A DNA stretch of 64,000 nucleotides. It comes from Osmia lignaria lignaria. Lineage: Eukaryota > Arthropoda > Insecta > Hymenoptera > Megachilidae. Shown piece after piece: positions 50,701 through 63,406 of this stretch. A program made the position numbers and the translations under genes. The stretch lies in the NCBI RefSeq assembly GCF_051020975.1, contig NW_027478167.1, positions 7,688,001 through 7,752,000 on the forward strand, in the 5' to 3' direction. Position 1 is the stretch's first letter, and each line of letters starts with the position of its first letter. Under the pieces are notes generated by a model, which saw nothing but the letters and a program-made list of their open reading frames with translations, was not told where the DNA came from and did not search any database.

Positions 50701-51376
50701 GTTGGTGCGGCTTCGGAACTTTTAAATATCTTAATATATCTCGAAAACTACGCTTCTGATCAAAAAATATCATAGAACATAAATTGTAGGAAACATAATT
50801 CTCTACAAAAAAGGTCTCTTAACATTTTGCCATAGCTCGCTTCGTTTCCGAGATATTTGCAGATAAATCTCAAGGGCAGGGGCCTGACGGACATATTTCG
50901 AGATATTTCTTCTTCTTGTTGTTCTTCTTCTGCACAGCTAAGCTGGAAGTGGCATTTACAGCTCGCAATAGTGCAGACTTATCTCAAAGAAAGGGGCCAC
51001 GGTGTTTCTGTATCTCTATTATGTTGGTGCGGCTTCGGAACTTTTAAATATCTTGATATATCTCGAGAACTACGCATCTGATCAAAAAATATCATAGAAC
51101 ATAAAAAGTAGGAAACTTAATTCTCTACAAAAAAGGTCTCTTAACATTTTGCCATAGCTCTCTTAGTTTCCGAGATATTTGCAGATTTATCTCAAGGGAA
51201 GGGGCCTGACGGACATATTTCGAGATACTTCTTCTTCTTGTTGTTCTTCTTCTGCACAGCTAAGCTGGAAGTGGCATTTGCAGCTCGCAATAGTGCAGAG
51301 TTATCTCAAAGAAAGGGGCCACGGTGTTTCTGTATCTCTATTATGTTGGTGCGGCTTCGGAACTTTTAAATATCTT
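47763..51376 (+). repeat. Copy 2 of the 3,614-base segment at 43577-47190
   Basis: The copy begins inside unit 149, whose first half (GGAAGCGGCATTTCC, GAGTCATC) belongs to a different subtype, so unit 149 is a junction unit. It ends inside unit 160, which continues CTTAATATATCTCGAGAAC. The first part of this segment also lies in the 36-unit duplication, so parts of it now exist three times, near 32.2-33.4, 43.8-45.0 and 48.0-49.2 kb. Confidence 0.9.
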
Positions 51377-51500
51377 AATATATCTCGAGAACTACGCATC
51401 TGATCAAAAAATATCATAGAACATAAAAAGTAGGAAACTTAATTCTCTACAAAAAAGGTCTCTTAAGATTTTGCCATAGCTCGCTTCGTTTCCGAGATAT

Positions 51501-52144
51501 TTGCAGATTTATCTCAAGGGAAGGCGCCTGACGGACATATTTCGAGATATTTCTTCTTCTTGTTGTTCTTCCTCTGCACAGCTAAGCTGGAAGTGGCATT
51601 TGCGGCTCGCACTAGTGCAGAGTTATCTCAAAGAAAGGGGCCACGGTGTTTCTGTATCCCTATTATGTTGGTGCGGCTTCGGAACTTTTAAATATCTCGA
51701 TATATCTCGAAAACTACGCTCCTGATCAAAAAATATCATAGAACATAAATTGTAGGAAACATAATTCTCTACAAAAAACGTCTCTTAACATTTTGCCATA
51801 GCTCGCTTCGTTTCCGAGATATTTGCAGATTCAGCTCAAAGGAACTGGCCTGACGGACATATTTCGAGATATTTCTTCTTCTTGTTGTTCTTCTTCTGCA
51901 CAGCTAAGCTGGAAGTGGCATTTGCAGCGCGCACTAGTGCAGAGTTAGCTCAAAGAAAGGGGCCACGGTGTTTCTGTATCTCTATTATGTTGGTGCGGCT
52001 TCGGAACTTTTAAATATCTTGATATATCTCGAGAACTACGCATCTGATCAAAAAATATCATAGAACATAAAAAGTAGGAAACCTAATTCTCTACAAAAAA
52101 GGTCTCTTAACATTTTGCCATAGCACGCTTCGTTTCCGAGATAT
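51501..52144 (+). repeat. Isolated unit pair resembling the 9-20 kb subfamily
   Basis: Unit 161 has GTATCCCTATT and ends with the AAATTGTAGG tail and AAAAACGTCTC. Unit 162 begins ATTCAGCTCAAAGGAACTGG. This combination is otherwise found only between about 8.8 and 19.9 kb, for example at 8792-9435 and 15554-16197. Unit 162 then switches to GCAGCGCGCACTAG and GTTAGCTC, markers of the right half. It looks like a transplanted or converted tract rather than a local variant. Confidence 0.75.
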
Positions 52145-53139
52145 TTGCAGATTTATCTCAAGGGAAGGGGCCTGACGGACATATTTCGAGATATTTCTTC
52201 TTCTTGTTGTTCTTCTTCTGCACAGCTAAGCTGGAAGTGGCATTTGCGGCTCGCACTAGTGCAGAGTTATCTCAAAGAAAGGGGCCACGGTGTTTCTGTA
52301 TCTCTATTATGTTGGTGCGGCTTCGGAACTTTTAAATATCTTGATATATCTCGAGAACTACGCATCTGATCAAAAAATATCATAGAACATAAAAAGCAGG
52401 AAACATAATTCTCTACAAAAAAGGTCTCTTAACATTTTGCCATAGCTCGCTTCGTTTCCGAGATATTTGCAGATTTATCTCAAGGGAAGGGGCCTGACGG
52501 ACATATTTCGAGATATTTCTTCTTCTTGTTGTTCTTCTTCTGCACAGCTAAGCTGGAAGTGGCATTTGCAGCGCGCAATAGTGCAGAGTTATCTCAAAGA
52601 AAGGGGCCACGGTGTTTCTGTATCTCTATTATGTTGGTGCGGCTTCGGAACTTTTAAATATCTTGATATATCTCGAGAACTACGCATCTGATCAAAAAAT
52701 ATCATAGAACATGAAAAGTAGGAAACTTAATTCTCTACAAAAAAGGTCTCTTAACATTTTGCCATAGCTCTCTTCGTTTCCGAGATATTTGCAGATTTAT
52801 CTCGAGGGAAGGGGTCTGACGGACATATTTCGAGATATTTCTTCTTCTTGTTGTTCTTCTTCTGCACAGCTAAGCTGGAAGTGGCATTTGCAGCTCGCAA
52901 TAGTGCAGAGTTATCTCAAAGAAAGGGGCCACGGTGTTTCTGTATCTCTATTATGTTGGTGCGGCTTCGGAACTTTTAAATATCTTGATATATCTCGAGA
53001 ACTACGCATCTGATCAAAAAATATCATAGAACATGAAAAGTAGGAAACTTAATTCTCTACAAAAAAGGTCTCTTAACATTTTGCCATAGCTCTCTTCGTT
53101 TCCGAGATATTTGCAGATTTATCTCAAGGGAAGGGGCCT

Positions 53140-56100
53140 GACGGACATATTTCGAGATATTTCTTCTTCTTGTTGTTCTTCTTCTGCACAGGTAAACTGG
53201 AAGTGGCATTTCCAGCTCGCAAGAGTGCAGAGTCATCTCAAAGAAAGGGGCCACGGTGTTTCTGTATCACTATTATGTTGGTGCGGCTTCGGAACTTTTA
53301 AATATCTCGATATATCTCGAAAACTACGCTTCTGATCAAAAAATATCATAGAACATAAATTGTAGGAAACATAATTCTCGACAAAAAAGGTCTCTTAACA
53401 TTTTGCCATAGCTCGCTTCGTTTCCGAGATATTTGCAGATATATCTCAAGGGAAGGGGCCTGACGGACATATTTCGAGATATTTCTTCTTCTTGTTGTTC
53501 TTCTTCTGCACAGCTAAGCTGGAAGTGGCATTTGCAGCTCGCAATAGTGCAGAGTTATCTCAAAGAAAGGGGCCACGGTGTTTCTGTATCTCTATTATGT
53601 TGGTGCGGCTTCGGAACTTTTAAATATCTTGATATATCTCGAGAACTACGCATCTGATCAAAAAATATCATAGAACATAAAAAGTAGGAAACTTAATTCT
53701 CTAGAAAAAAGGTCTCTTAATATTTTGCCATAGCTAGCTTCGTTTCCGAGATATTTGCAGATTTATCTCAAGGGAAGGGGCCTAACGGACATATTTCGAG
53801 ATATTTCTTCTTCTTGTTGTTCTTCTTCTGCACAGCTAAACTGGAAGTGGCATTTCCAGGTCGCAATAGTGCAGAGTCATCTCAAAGAAAGGGGCCACGG
53901 TGTTTCTGTATCTCTATTATGTTGGTGCGGCTTCGGAACTTTTAAATATCTCGATATATCTCGAAAACTACGCTTCTGATCAAAAAATATCATAGAACAT
54001 AAATTGTAGGAAACATAATTCTCGACAAAAAAGGTCTCTTAACATTTTGCCATAGCTCGCTTCGTTTCCGAGATATTTGCAGATATATCTCAAGGGAAGG
54101 GGCCTGACGGACATATTTCGAGATATTTCTTCTTCTTGTTGTTCTTCTTCTGCACAGCTAAGCTGGAAGTGGCATTTACAGCTCGCAATAGTGCAGAGTT
54201 ATCTCAAAGAAAGGGACCACGGTGTTTCTGTATCTCTATTATGTTGGTGCGGCTTCGGAACTTTTAAATATCTTGATATATCTCGAGAACTACGCGTCTG
54301 ATCAAAAAATATCATAGAACATGAAAAGTAGGAAACTTAATTCTCTACAAAAAAGGTCTCTTATCATTTTGCCATAGCTCTCTTCGTTTCCGAGATATTT
54401 GCAGATTTATCTCGAGGGAAGGGGTCTGACGGACATATTTCGAGATATTTCTTCTTCTTGTTGTTCTTCTTCTGCACAGCTAAGCTGGAAGTGGCATTTG
54501 CAGCTCGCAATAGTGCAGAGTTATCTCAAAGAAAGGGGCCACGGTGTTTCTGTATCTCTATTATGTTGGTGCGGCTTCGGAACTTTTAAATATCTTGATA
54601 TATCTCGAGAACTACGCATCTGATCAAAAAATATCATAGAAGATGAAAAGTAGGAAACTTAATTCTCTACAAAAAAGGTCTCTTAACATTTTGCCATAGC
54701 TCTCTTCGTTTCCGAGATATTTGCAGATTTATCTCAAGGGAAGGGGCCTGACGGACATATTTCGAGATATTTCTTCTTCTTGTTGTTCTTCTTCTGCACA
54801 GCTAAGCTGGAAGTGGCATTTGCGGCTCGCACTAGTGCAGAGTTATCTCAAAGAAAGGGGCCACGGTGTTTCTGTATCTCTATTATGTTGGTGCGGCTTC
54901 GGAACCTTTAAATATCTCGATATATCTCGAAAACTACGCTTCTGATCAAAAAATATCATAGAACATAAATTGTAGGAAACATAATTCTCTACAAAAAAGG
55001 TCTCTTAACATTTTGCCATAGCTCGCTTCGTTTCCGAGATATTTGCAGATATATCTCAAGGGCAGGGGCCTGACGGACATATTTCGAGATATTTCTTCTT
55101 CTTGTTGTTCTTCTTCTGCACAGCTAAGCTGGAAGTGGCATTTACAGCTCGCAATAGTGCAGACTTATCTCAAAGAAAGGGGCCACGGTGTTTCTGTATC
55201 TCTATTATGTTGGTGCGGCTTCGGAACTTTTAAATATCTTGATATATCTCGAGAACTACGCATCTGATCAAAAAATATCGTAGAACATAAAAAGTAGGAA
55301 ACTTAATTCTCTACACAAAAGGTCTCATAACATTTTGCCATAGCTCTCTTCGTTTCCGAGATATTTGCAGATTTATCTCAAGGGAAGGGGCCTGACGGAC
55401 ATATTTCGAGATACTTCTTCTTCTTGTTGTTCTTCTTCTGCACAGCTAAGCTGGAAGTGGCATTTGCAGCTCGCAATAGTGCAGAGTTATCTCAAAGAAA
55501 GGGGCCACGGTGTTTCTGTATCTCTATTATGTTGGTGCGGCTTCGGAACTTTTAAATATCTTAATATATCTCGAGAACTACGCATCTGATCAAAAAATAT
55601 CATAGAACATAAAATGTAGGAAACTTAATTCTCTACAAAAAAGGTCTCTTAACATTTTGCCATAGCTCGCTTCGTTTCCGAGATATTTGCAGATTTATCT
55701 CAAGGGAAGGGGCCTAACGGACATATTTCGAGATATTTCTTCTTCTTGTTGTTCTTCTTCTGCACAGCTAAGCTGGAAGCGGCATTTGCGGCTCGCACTA
55801 GTGCAGAGTTATCTCAAAGAAAGGGGCCACGGTGTTTCTGTATCTCTATTATGTTGGTGCGGCTTCGGAACCTTTAAATATCTCGATATATCTCGAAAAC
55901 TACGCTTGTGATCAAAAAATATCATAGAACATAAATTGTAGGAAACATAATTCTCTACAAAAAAGGTCTCTCAACATTTTGCCATAGCTCGCTTCGTTTC
56001 CGAGATATTTGCAGATATATCTCAAGGGCAGGGGCCTGACGGACATATTTCGAGATATTTCTTCTTCTTGTTGTTCTTCTTCTGCACAGCTAAGCTGGAA

Positions 56101-57428
56101 GTGGCATTTACAGCTCGCAATAGTGCAGACTTATCTCAAAGAAAGGGGCCACGGTGTTTCTGTATCTCTATTATGTTGGTGCGGCTTCGGAACTTTTAAA
56201 TATCTTGATATATCTCGAGAACTACGCATCTGATCAAAAAATATCATAGAACATGAAAAGTAGGAAACTTAATTCTCTACAAAAAAGGTCTCTTAACATT
56301 TTGCCATAGCTCTCTTCGTTTCCGAGATATTTGCAGATTTATCTCGAGGGAAGGGGCTTGACGGACATATTTCGAGATATTTCTTCTTCTTGTTGTTCTT
56401 CTTCTGCACAGGTAAACTGGAAGTGGCATTTCCAGCTCGCAAGAGTGCAGAGTCATCTCAAAGAAAGGGGCCACGGTGTTTCTGTATCACTATTATGTTG
56501 GTGCGGCTTCGGAACTTTTAAATATCTCGATATATCTCGAAAACTACGCTTCTGATCAAAAAATATCATAGAACATAAATTGTAGGAAACATAATTCTCG
56601 ACAAAAAAGGTCTCTTAACATTTTGCCATAGCTCGCTTCGTTTCCGAGATATTTGCAGATATATCTCAAGGGAAGGGGCCTGACGGACATATTTCGAGAT
56701 ATTTCTTCTTCTTGTTGTTCTTCTTCTGCACAGCTAAGCTGGAAGTGGCATTTGCAGCTCGCAATAGTGCAGAGTTATCTCAAAGAAAGGGGCCACGGTG
56801 TTTCTGTATCTCTATTATGTTGGTGCGGCTTCGGAACTTTTAAATATCTTGATATATCTCGAGAACTACGCATCTGATCAAAAAATATCATAGAACATAA
56901 AAAGTAGGAAACTTAATTCTCTAGAAAAAAGGTCTGTTAATATTTTGCCATAGCTAGCTTCGTTTCCGAGATATTTGCAGATTTATCTCAAGGGAAGGGG
57001 CCTAACGGACATATTTCGAGATATTTCTTCTTCTTGTTGTTCTTCTTCTGCACAGCTAAACTGGAAGTGGCATTTCCAGGTCGCAATAGTGCAGAGTCAT
57101 CTCAAAGAAAGGGGCCACGGTGTTTCTGTATCTCTATTATGTTGGTGCGGCTTCGGAACTTTTAAATATCTCGATATATCTCGAAAACTACGCTTCTGAT
57201 CAAAAAATATCATAGAACATAAATTGTAGGAAACATAATTCTCGACAAAAAAGGTCTCTTAACATTTTGCCATAGCTCGCTTCGTTTCCGAGATATTTGC
57301 AGATATATCTCAAGGGAAGGGGCCTGACGGACATATTTCGAGATATTTCTTCTTCTTGTTGTTCTTCTTCTGCACAGCTAAGCTGGAAGTGGCATTTACA
57401 GCTCGCAATAGTGCAGAGTTATCTCAAA
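53140..57428 (+). repeat. Two copies of a ~1.07-kb segment, 10 units apart (53140-54208 and 56360-57428)
   Basis: Units 166-169 and 176-179 share CACAGGTAAACTGG, CGCAAGAGTGC, TATCACTATT, CTCGACAAAA, CTCTAGAAAAAAGG, TTAATATTTTGCC and TAGCTAGCTTCG. Differences include GGTCTCTTAAT against GGTCTGTTAAT, and the ends differ (AAGGGACC against AAGGGGCC). The offset is 3,220 = 10 x 322. Confidence 0.85.
54630..55850 (+). repeat. Copy 1 of a ~1.2-kb segment repeated at about 59781-61000
   Basis: Units 171-174 match units 187-190 at an offset of 5,151 bases (16 units less one). Shared markers are AGAAGATGAAAAG, GGAACCTTTAAA, GGGCAGGGGCC, GCAGACTTATC, AATATCGTAG, CTACACAAAAGG, GTCTCATAAC, GATACTTC, CTTAATATATC, AAAATGTAGG and GGAAGCGGC. 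The match ends within unit 190, which reads TCTGTTATGCTGG. The tail of unit 174 (GCTTGTGATC) instead reappears in unit 191, so one unit was inserted there. Confidence 0.85.
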
Positions 57429-57870
57429 GAAAGGGGCCACGGTGTTTCTGTATCTCTATTATGTTGGTGCGGCTTCGGAACTTTTAAATATCTTGATATA
57501 TCTCGAGAACTACGCATCTGATCAAAAAATATCATAGAACATAAAAAGTAGGAAACTTAATTCTCTACAAAAAAGGTCTCTTAACATTTTGCCATAGCTC
57601 GCTTCGTTTCCGAGATATTTGCAGGTTTATCTCAAGGGAAGGGGCCTAACGGACATATTTCGAGATATTTCTTCTTCTTGTAGTTCTTCTTCTGCACAGC
57701 TAAACTGGAAGTGGCATTTCCAGCTCGCAATAGTGCAGAGTTATCTCAAAGAAAGGAGCCACGGTGTTTCTGTATCTCTATTCTGTTGGTGCGGCTTCGG
57801 AACTTTTAAATATCTTGATATATCTCGAGAACTACGCATCTGATCAAAAAATATCATAGAACTTAAAAAG
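57060..57870 (+). repeat. Copy 1 of a ~0.8-kb segment repeated at about 61889-62699
   Basis: The offset is 4,829 (15 units less one base). Shared markers are CCAGGTCGCAATAG with GAGTCATC, CTCGACAAAA, GGCATTTACAGC, TTGCAGGTTTATC, CCTAACGG, AAAGGAGCC, TATTCTGTTGG and GAACTTAAAAAG. One difference is CTTGTAGTTC against CTTGTTGTTC. Confidence 0.82.
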
Positions 57871-59228
57871 TAGGAAACTTAATTCTCTACAAAAAAGGTC
57901 TCTTAACATTTTGCCATAGCTCGCTTCGTTTCCGAGATATTTGCAGATTTATCTCAAGGGAAGGGGCATGACGGACATATTTCGAGATATTTCTTCTTCT
58001 TGTTGTTCTTCTTCTGCACAGCTAAGCTGGAAGTGGCATTTGCGGCTCGCACTAGTGCAGCGTTATCTCAAAGAAAGGGGCCACGGTGTTTCTGTATCTC
58101 TATTATGTTGGTGCGGCTTCGGAACTTTTAAATATCTCGATATATCTCGAAAACTACGCTTCTGATCAAAAAATATCATAGAACATAAATTGTAGGAAAC
58201 TTAATTCTCTACAAAAAAGGTCTCTTAACATTTTGCCATAGCTCTCTTCGTTTCCGAGATATTTGCAGATTTATCTCAAGGGAAGGGGCCTGACGGACAT
58301 ATTTCGAGATATTTCTTCTTCTTGTTGTTCTTCTTCTGCACAGCTAAGCTGGAAGTGGCATTTGCAGCTCGCAATAGTGCAGAGTTATCTCAAAGAAAGG
58401 GGCCACGGTGTTTCTGTATCTCTATTATGTTGGTGCGGCTTCGGAACTTCTAAATATCTTGATATATCTCGAGAACTACGCATCTGATCAAAAAATATCA
58501 TAGAACATAAAAAGTAGGAAACTTAATTCTCTACAAAAAAGGTCTCTTAACATTTTGCCATAGCTCGCCACCTTTCCGAGATATTTGCAGATTTATCTGA
58601 AGGGAAGGGGCCTGACGGACATATTTCGAGATATTTCTTCTTCTTGTTGTTCTTCTTCTGCACAGCTAAGCTGGAAGTGGCATTTGCGGCTCGCACTAGT
58701 GCAGAGTTATCTCAAAGAAAGGGGCCACTGTGTTTCTGTATCTCTATTATGTTGGTGCGGCTTCGGAACTTTTAAATATCTTGATATATCTCGAGAACTG
58801 CGCATCTGATCAAAAAATATCATAGAACATAAAAAGTAGGAAACTTAATTCTCTACAGAAAAGGTCTCTTAACATTTTGCCATAGCTCTCTCCGTTTCCG
58901 AGATATTTGCAGATTTATCTGAAGGGAAGGGGCCTAACGGACATATTTCGAGATATTTCTTCTTCTTGTTGTTCTTCTTCTGCACAGCTAAACTGGAAGT
59001 GGCATTTCCAGCTCGCAATAGTGCAGAGTTATCTCAAAGAAAGGAGCCACGGTGTTTCTGTATCTCTATTATGTTGGTGCGGCTTCGGAACTTTTAAATA
59101 TCTTGATATATCTCGAGAACTACGCATCTGATCAAAAAATATCGTAGAACATAAAAAGTAGGAAACTTAATTCTCTACAAATAAAGTCTCTTAACATTTT
59201 GCCATAGCTCGCTTCGTTTCCGAGATAT

Positions 59229-59549
59229 TTGCAGATTTATCTCAAGGGAAGGGGCCTGACGGACATATTTCGAGATATTTCTTCTTCTTGTTGTTCTTCT
59301 TCTGCACAGTAAGCTGGAAGTGGCATTTGCAGCTCGCAATAGTGCATAGTTATCTCAAAGAAAGGGGCCACGGTGTTTCTGTATCTCTATTATGTTGTTG
59401 CGGCTTCGGAACTTTTAAATATCTTGATATATCTCGAGAACTGCGCATCTGATCAAAAAATATCATGGAACATAAAAAGTAGGAAACTTAACTCTCTACA
59501 AAGAAGGTCTCTTAACATTTTGCCATAGCTCGCTTCGTTTCCGAGATAT
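59229..59549 (+). repeat. 321-base satellite unit 185, deletion in CACAGCTAAG
   Basis: The unit reads TGCACAGTAAGCTGG where others read TGCACAGCTAAGCTGG, near 59309. It also has GTGCATAGTTATC for GTGCAGAGTTATC and TTGTTGCGG for TTGGTGCGG. The deletion shifts the usual open frame. It explains why duplications spanning this point have offsets one base short of a multiple of 322 (5,151 and 4,829). Confidence 0.9.
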
Positions 59550-62500
59550 TTGCAGATTTATCTCAAGGGAAGGGGCCTGACGGCCATATTTCGAGATATT
59601 TCTTGTTCTTGTTGTTCTTCTTCTGCACAGCTAAGCTGGAAGTGGCATTTGCAGCTCGCAATAGTGCAGAGTTATCTCAAAGAAAGGGGCCACGGTGTTT
59701 CTGTATCTCTATTATGTTGGTGCGGCTTCGGAACTTTTAAATATCTTGATATATCTCGAGAACTACGCATCTGATCAAAAAATATCATAGAAGATGAAAA
59801 GTAGGAAACTTAATTCTCTACAAAAAAGGTCTCTTAACATTTTGCCATAGCTCTCTTCGTTTCCGAGATATTTGCAGATTTATCTCAAGGGAAGGGGCCT
59901 GACGGACATATTTCGAGATATTTCTTCTTCTTGTTGTTCTTCTTCTGCACAGCTAAGCTGGAAGTGGCATTTGCGGCTCGCACTAGTGCAGAGTTATCTC
60001 AAAGAAAGGGGCCACGGTGTTTCTGTATCTCTATTATGTTGGTGCGGCTTCGGAACCTTTAAATATCTCGATATATCTCGAAAACTACGCTTCTGATCAA
60101 AAAATATCATAGAACATAAATTGTAGGAAACATAATTCTCTACAAAAAAGGTCTCTTAACATTTTGCCATAGCTCGCTTCGTTTCCGAGATATTTGCAGA
60201 TATATCTCAAGGGCAGGGGCCTGACGGACATATTTCGAGATATTTCTTCTTCTTGTTGTTCTTCTTCTGCACAGCTAAGCTGGAAGTGGCATTTACAGCT
60301 CGCAATAGTGCAGACTTATCTCAAAGAAAGGGGCCACGGTGTTTCTGTATCTCTATTATGTTGGTGCGGCTTCGGAACTTTTAAATATCTTGATATATCT
60401 CGAGAACTACGCATCTGATCAAAAAATATCGTAGAACATAAAAAGTAGGAAACTTAATTCTCTACACAAAAGGTCTCATAACATTTTGCCATAGCTCTCT
60501 TCGTTTCCGAGATATTTGCAGATTTATCTCAAGGGAAGGGGCCTGACGGACATATTTCGAGATACTTCTTCTTCTTGTTGTTCTTCTTCTGCACAGCTAA
60601 GCTGGAAGTGGCATTTGCAGCTCGCAATAGTGCAGAGTTATCTCAAAGAAAGGGGCCACGGTGTTTCTGTATCTCTATTATGTTGGTGCGGCTTCGGAAC
60701 TTTTAAATATCTTAATATATCTCGAGAACTACGCATCTGATCAAAAAATATCATAGAACATAAAATGTAGGAAACTTAATTCTCTACAAAAAAGGTCTCT
60801 TAACATTTTGCCATAGCTCGCTTCGTTTCCGAGATATTTGCAGATTTATCTCAAGGGAAGGGGCCTAACGGACATATTTCGAGATATTTCTTCTTCTTGT
60901 TGTTCTTCTTCTGCACAGCTAAGCTGGAAGCGGCATTTGCGGCTCGCACTAGTGCAGAGTTATCTCAAAGAAAGGGGCCACGGTGTTTCTGTATCTCTGT
61001 TATGCTGGTGCGGTTTCGGGACTTTTAAATATCTTGATATATCTCGAGAACTACGCATCTGATCAAAAAATATCATAGAACATAAATTGTAGGAAACCTA
61101 ATTTTCTACAAAAAAGGTCTCTTAACATTTTGCCATAGCTCGCTTCGTTTCCGAGATATTTGCAGATTTATCTCAAGGGAAGGGGCCTGACGGACATATT
61201 TCGAGATATTTCTTCTTCTTGTTGTTCTTCTTCTGCACAGCTAAGCTGGAAGTGGCATTTGCGGCTCGCACTAGTGCAGAGTTATCTCAAAGAAAGGGGC
61301 CACGGTGTTTCTGTATCTCTATTATGTTGGTGCAGCTTCGGAACCTTTAAATATCTCGATATATCTCGAAAACTACGCTTGTGATCAAAAAATATCATAG
61401 AACATAAATTGTAGGAAACATAATTCTCTACAAAAAAGGTCTCTCAACATTTTGCCATAGCTCGCTTCGTTTCCGAGATATTTGCAGATATATCTCAAGG
61501 GCAGGGGCCTGACGGACATATTTCGAGATATTTCTTCTTCTTGTTGTTCTTCTTCTGCACAGCTAAGCTGGAAGTGGCATTTACAGCTCGCAATAGTGCA
61601 GACTTATCTCAAAGAAAGGGGCCACGGTGTTTCTGTATCTCTATTATGTTGGTGCGGCTTCGGAACTTTTAAATATCTTGATATATCTCGAGAACTACGC
61701 ATCTGATCAAAAAATATCATAGAAGATGAAAAGTAGGAAACTTAATTCTCTACAAAAAAGGTCTCTTAACATTTTGCCATAGCTCTCTTCGTTTCCGAGA
61801 TATTTGCAGATTTATCTCGAGGGAAGGGGCCTGACGGACATATTTCGAGATATTTCTTCTTCTTGTTGTTCTTCTTCTGCACAGCTAAACTGGAAGTGGC
61901 ATTTCCAGGTCGCAATAGTGCAGAGTCATCTCAAAGAAAGGGGCCACGGTGTTTCTGTATCTCTATTATGTTGGTGCGGCTTCGGAACTTTTAAATATCT
62001 CGATATATCTCGAAAACTACGCTTCTGATCAAAAAATATCATAGAACATAAATTGTAGGAAACATAATTCTCGACAAAAAAGGTCTCTTAACATTTTGCC
62101 ATAGCTCGCTTCGTTTCCGAGATATTTGCAGATATATCTCAAGGGAAGGGGCCTGACGGACATATTTCGAGATATTTCTTCTTCTTGTTGTTCTTCTTCT
62201 GCACAGCTAAGCTGGAAGTGGCATTTACAGCTCGCAATAGTGCAGAGTTATCTCAAAGAAAGGGGCCACGGTGTTTCTGTATCTCTATTATGTTGGTGCG
62301 GCTTCGGAACTTTTAAATATCTTGATATATCTCGAGAACTACGCATCTGATCAAAAAATATCATAGAACATAAAAAGTAGGAAACTTAATTCTCTACAAA
62401 AAAGGTCTCTTAACATTTTGCCATAGCTCGCTTCGTTTCCGAGATATTTGCAGGTTTATCTCAAGGGAAGGGGCCTAACGGACATATTTCGAGATATTTC

Positions 62501-62996
62501 TTCTTCTTGTTGTTCTTCTTCTGCACAGCTAAACTGGAAGTGGCATTTCCAGCTCGCAATAGTGCAGAGTTATCTCAAAGAAAGGAGCCACGGTGTTTCT
62601 GTATCTCTATTCTGTTGGTGCGGCTTCGGAACTTTTAAATATCTTGATATATCTCGAGAACTACGCATCTGATCAAAAAATATCATAGAACTTAAAAAGT
62701 AGGAAACTTAATTCTCTACAAAAAAGGTCTCTTAACATTTTGCCATAGCTCTCTTCGTTTCCGAGATATTTGCAGATTTATCTCAAGGGAAGGGGCCTGA
62801 CGGACATATTTCGAGATATTTCTTCTTCTTGTTGTTCTTCTTCTGCACAGCTAAGCTGGAAGTGGCATTTGCAGCTCGCAATAGTGCAGAGTTATCTCAA
62901 AGAAAGGGGCCACGGTGTTTCTGTATCTCTATTATGTTGGTGCGGCTTCGGAACTTTTAAATATCTTGATATATCTCGAGAACTACGCATCTGATC

Positions 62997-63047
62997 AAAA
63001 AATATCATAGAACCTAAAAAGTAGGAAACTTAATTCTCTACAAAAAA
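62997..63047. other. A-tract-rich tail segment, possibly bent DNA
   Basis: Runs of A occur at 62997-63002, 63016-63020, 63026-63028 and 63042-63047, spaced at roughly 18, 9 and 17 bases, near multiples of the helical repeat. Phased A-tracts can curve DNA and are common in satellites. The phasing here is approximate, so curvature is only a suggestion. Confidence 0.4.
63021..63041. other. GTAGG...CTCTAC imperfect palindrome in the monomer tail
   Basis: The 21-base segment starts GTAGGAAAC and ends AATTCTCTAC. The outer four bases pair fully, and inner A/T positions pair partly. Two main versions exist: AAAAAGTAGGAAACTTAATT and AAATTGTAGGAAACATAATT, each linked to other changes upstream. It resembles a GTAGAAAAT...TTCTAC word that I associate with arthropod satellites; that is unverified recall. 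Confidence 0.5.
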
Positions 63048-63199
63048 GGTCTCTTAACATTTTGCCATAGCTCGCTTCGTTTCCGAGATATTTGCAGGTT
63101 TATCTCAAGGGAAGGGGCCTAACGGACATATTTCGAGATATTTCTTCTTCTTGTTGTTCTTCTTCTGCACAGCTAAGCTGGAAGTGGCATTTGCGGCTC

Positions 63200-63209
63200 G
63201 CACTAGTGC
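63200..63209. other. GCACTAGTGC perfect 10-base palindrome, present in about a quarter of units
   Basis: About 45 units read GGCTCGCACTAGTGCAG where the others read AGCTCGCAATAGTGCAG. The A-to-C change makes a perfect palindrome with an ACTAGT centre. It is tightly linked to the neighbouring GCGGCTC change. This is a convenient marker for one monomer subtype; no function is evident. Confidence 0.75.
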
Positions 63210-63406
63210 AGAGTTATCTCAAAGAAAGGGGCCACGGTGTTTCTGTATCTCTATTATGTTGGTGCGGCTTCGGAACTTTTAAATATCTCGATATATCTCG
63301 AAAACTACGCTTCTGATCAAAAAATATCATAGAACATAAATTGTAGGAAACATAATTCTCTACAAGAAAGGTCTCTTAACATTTTGCCATAGCTCGCTTC
63401 GTTTCC

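Larger units (their letters stand above)
26707..59549 (+). repeat. Phase block G: satellite units 84-185, 102 units without a phase change until the last
   Basis: Unit starts are 26707 + 322k to 59229. For 101 consecutive periods there is no net indel, against six phase changes in the first 26.7 kb (five single-base indels and the truncation). The block contains the longest duplications: about 29.3-33.5 kb repeated at 40.9-45.1 kb, 43577-47190 repeated at 47763-51376, the tandem 1,610-base pentamers at about 36.98-40.2 kb, and 53.1-54.2 kb repeated at 56.4-57.4 kb. Units at 31537, 31859, 43129, 43451 and 51823 read GTTAGCTC, a TAG in the usual frame. Unit 185 is 321 bases after loss of one C in CACAGCTAAG near 59309. 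Confidence 0.95.
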
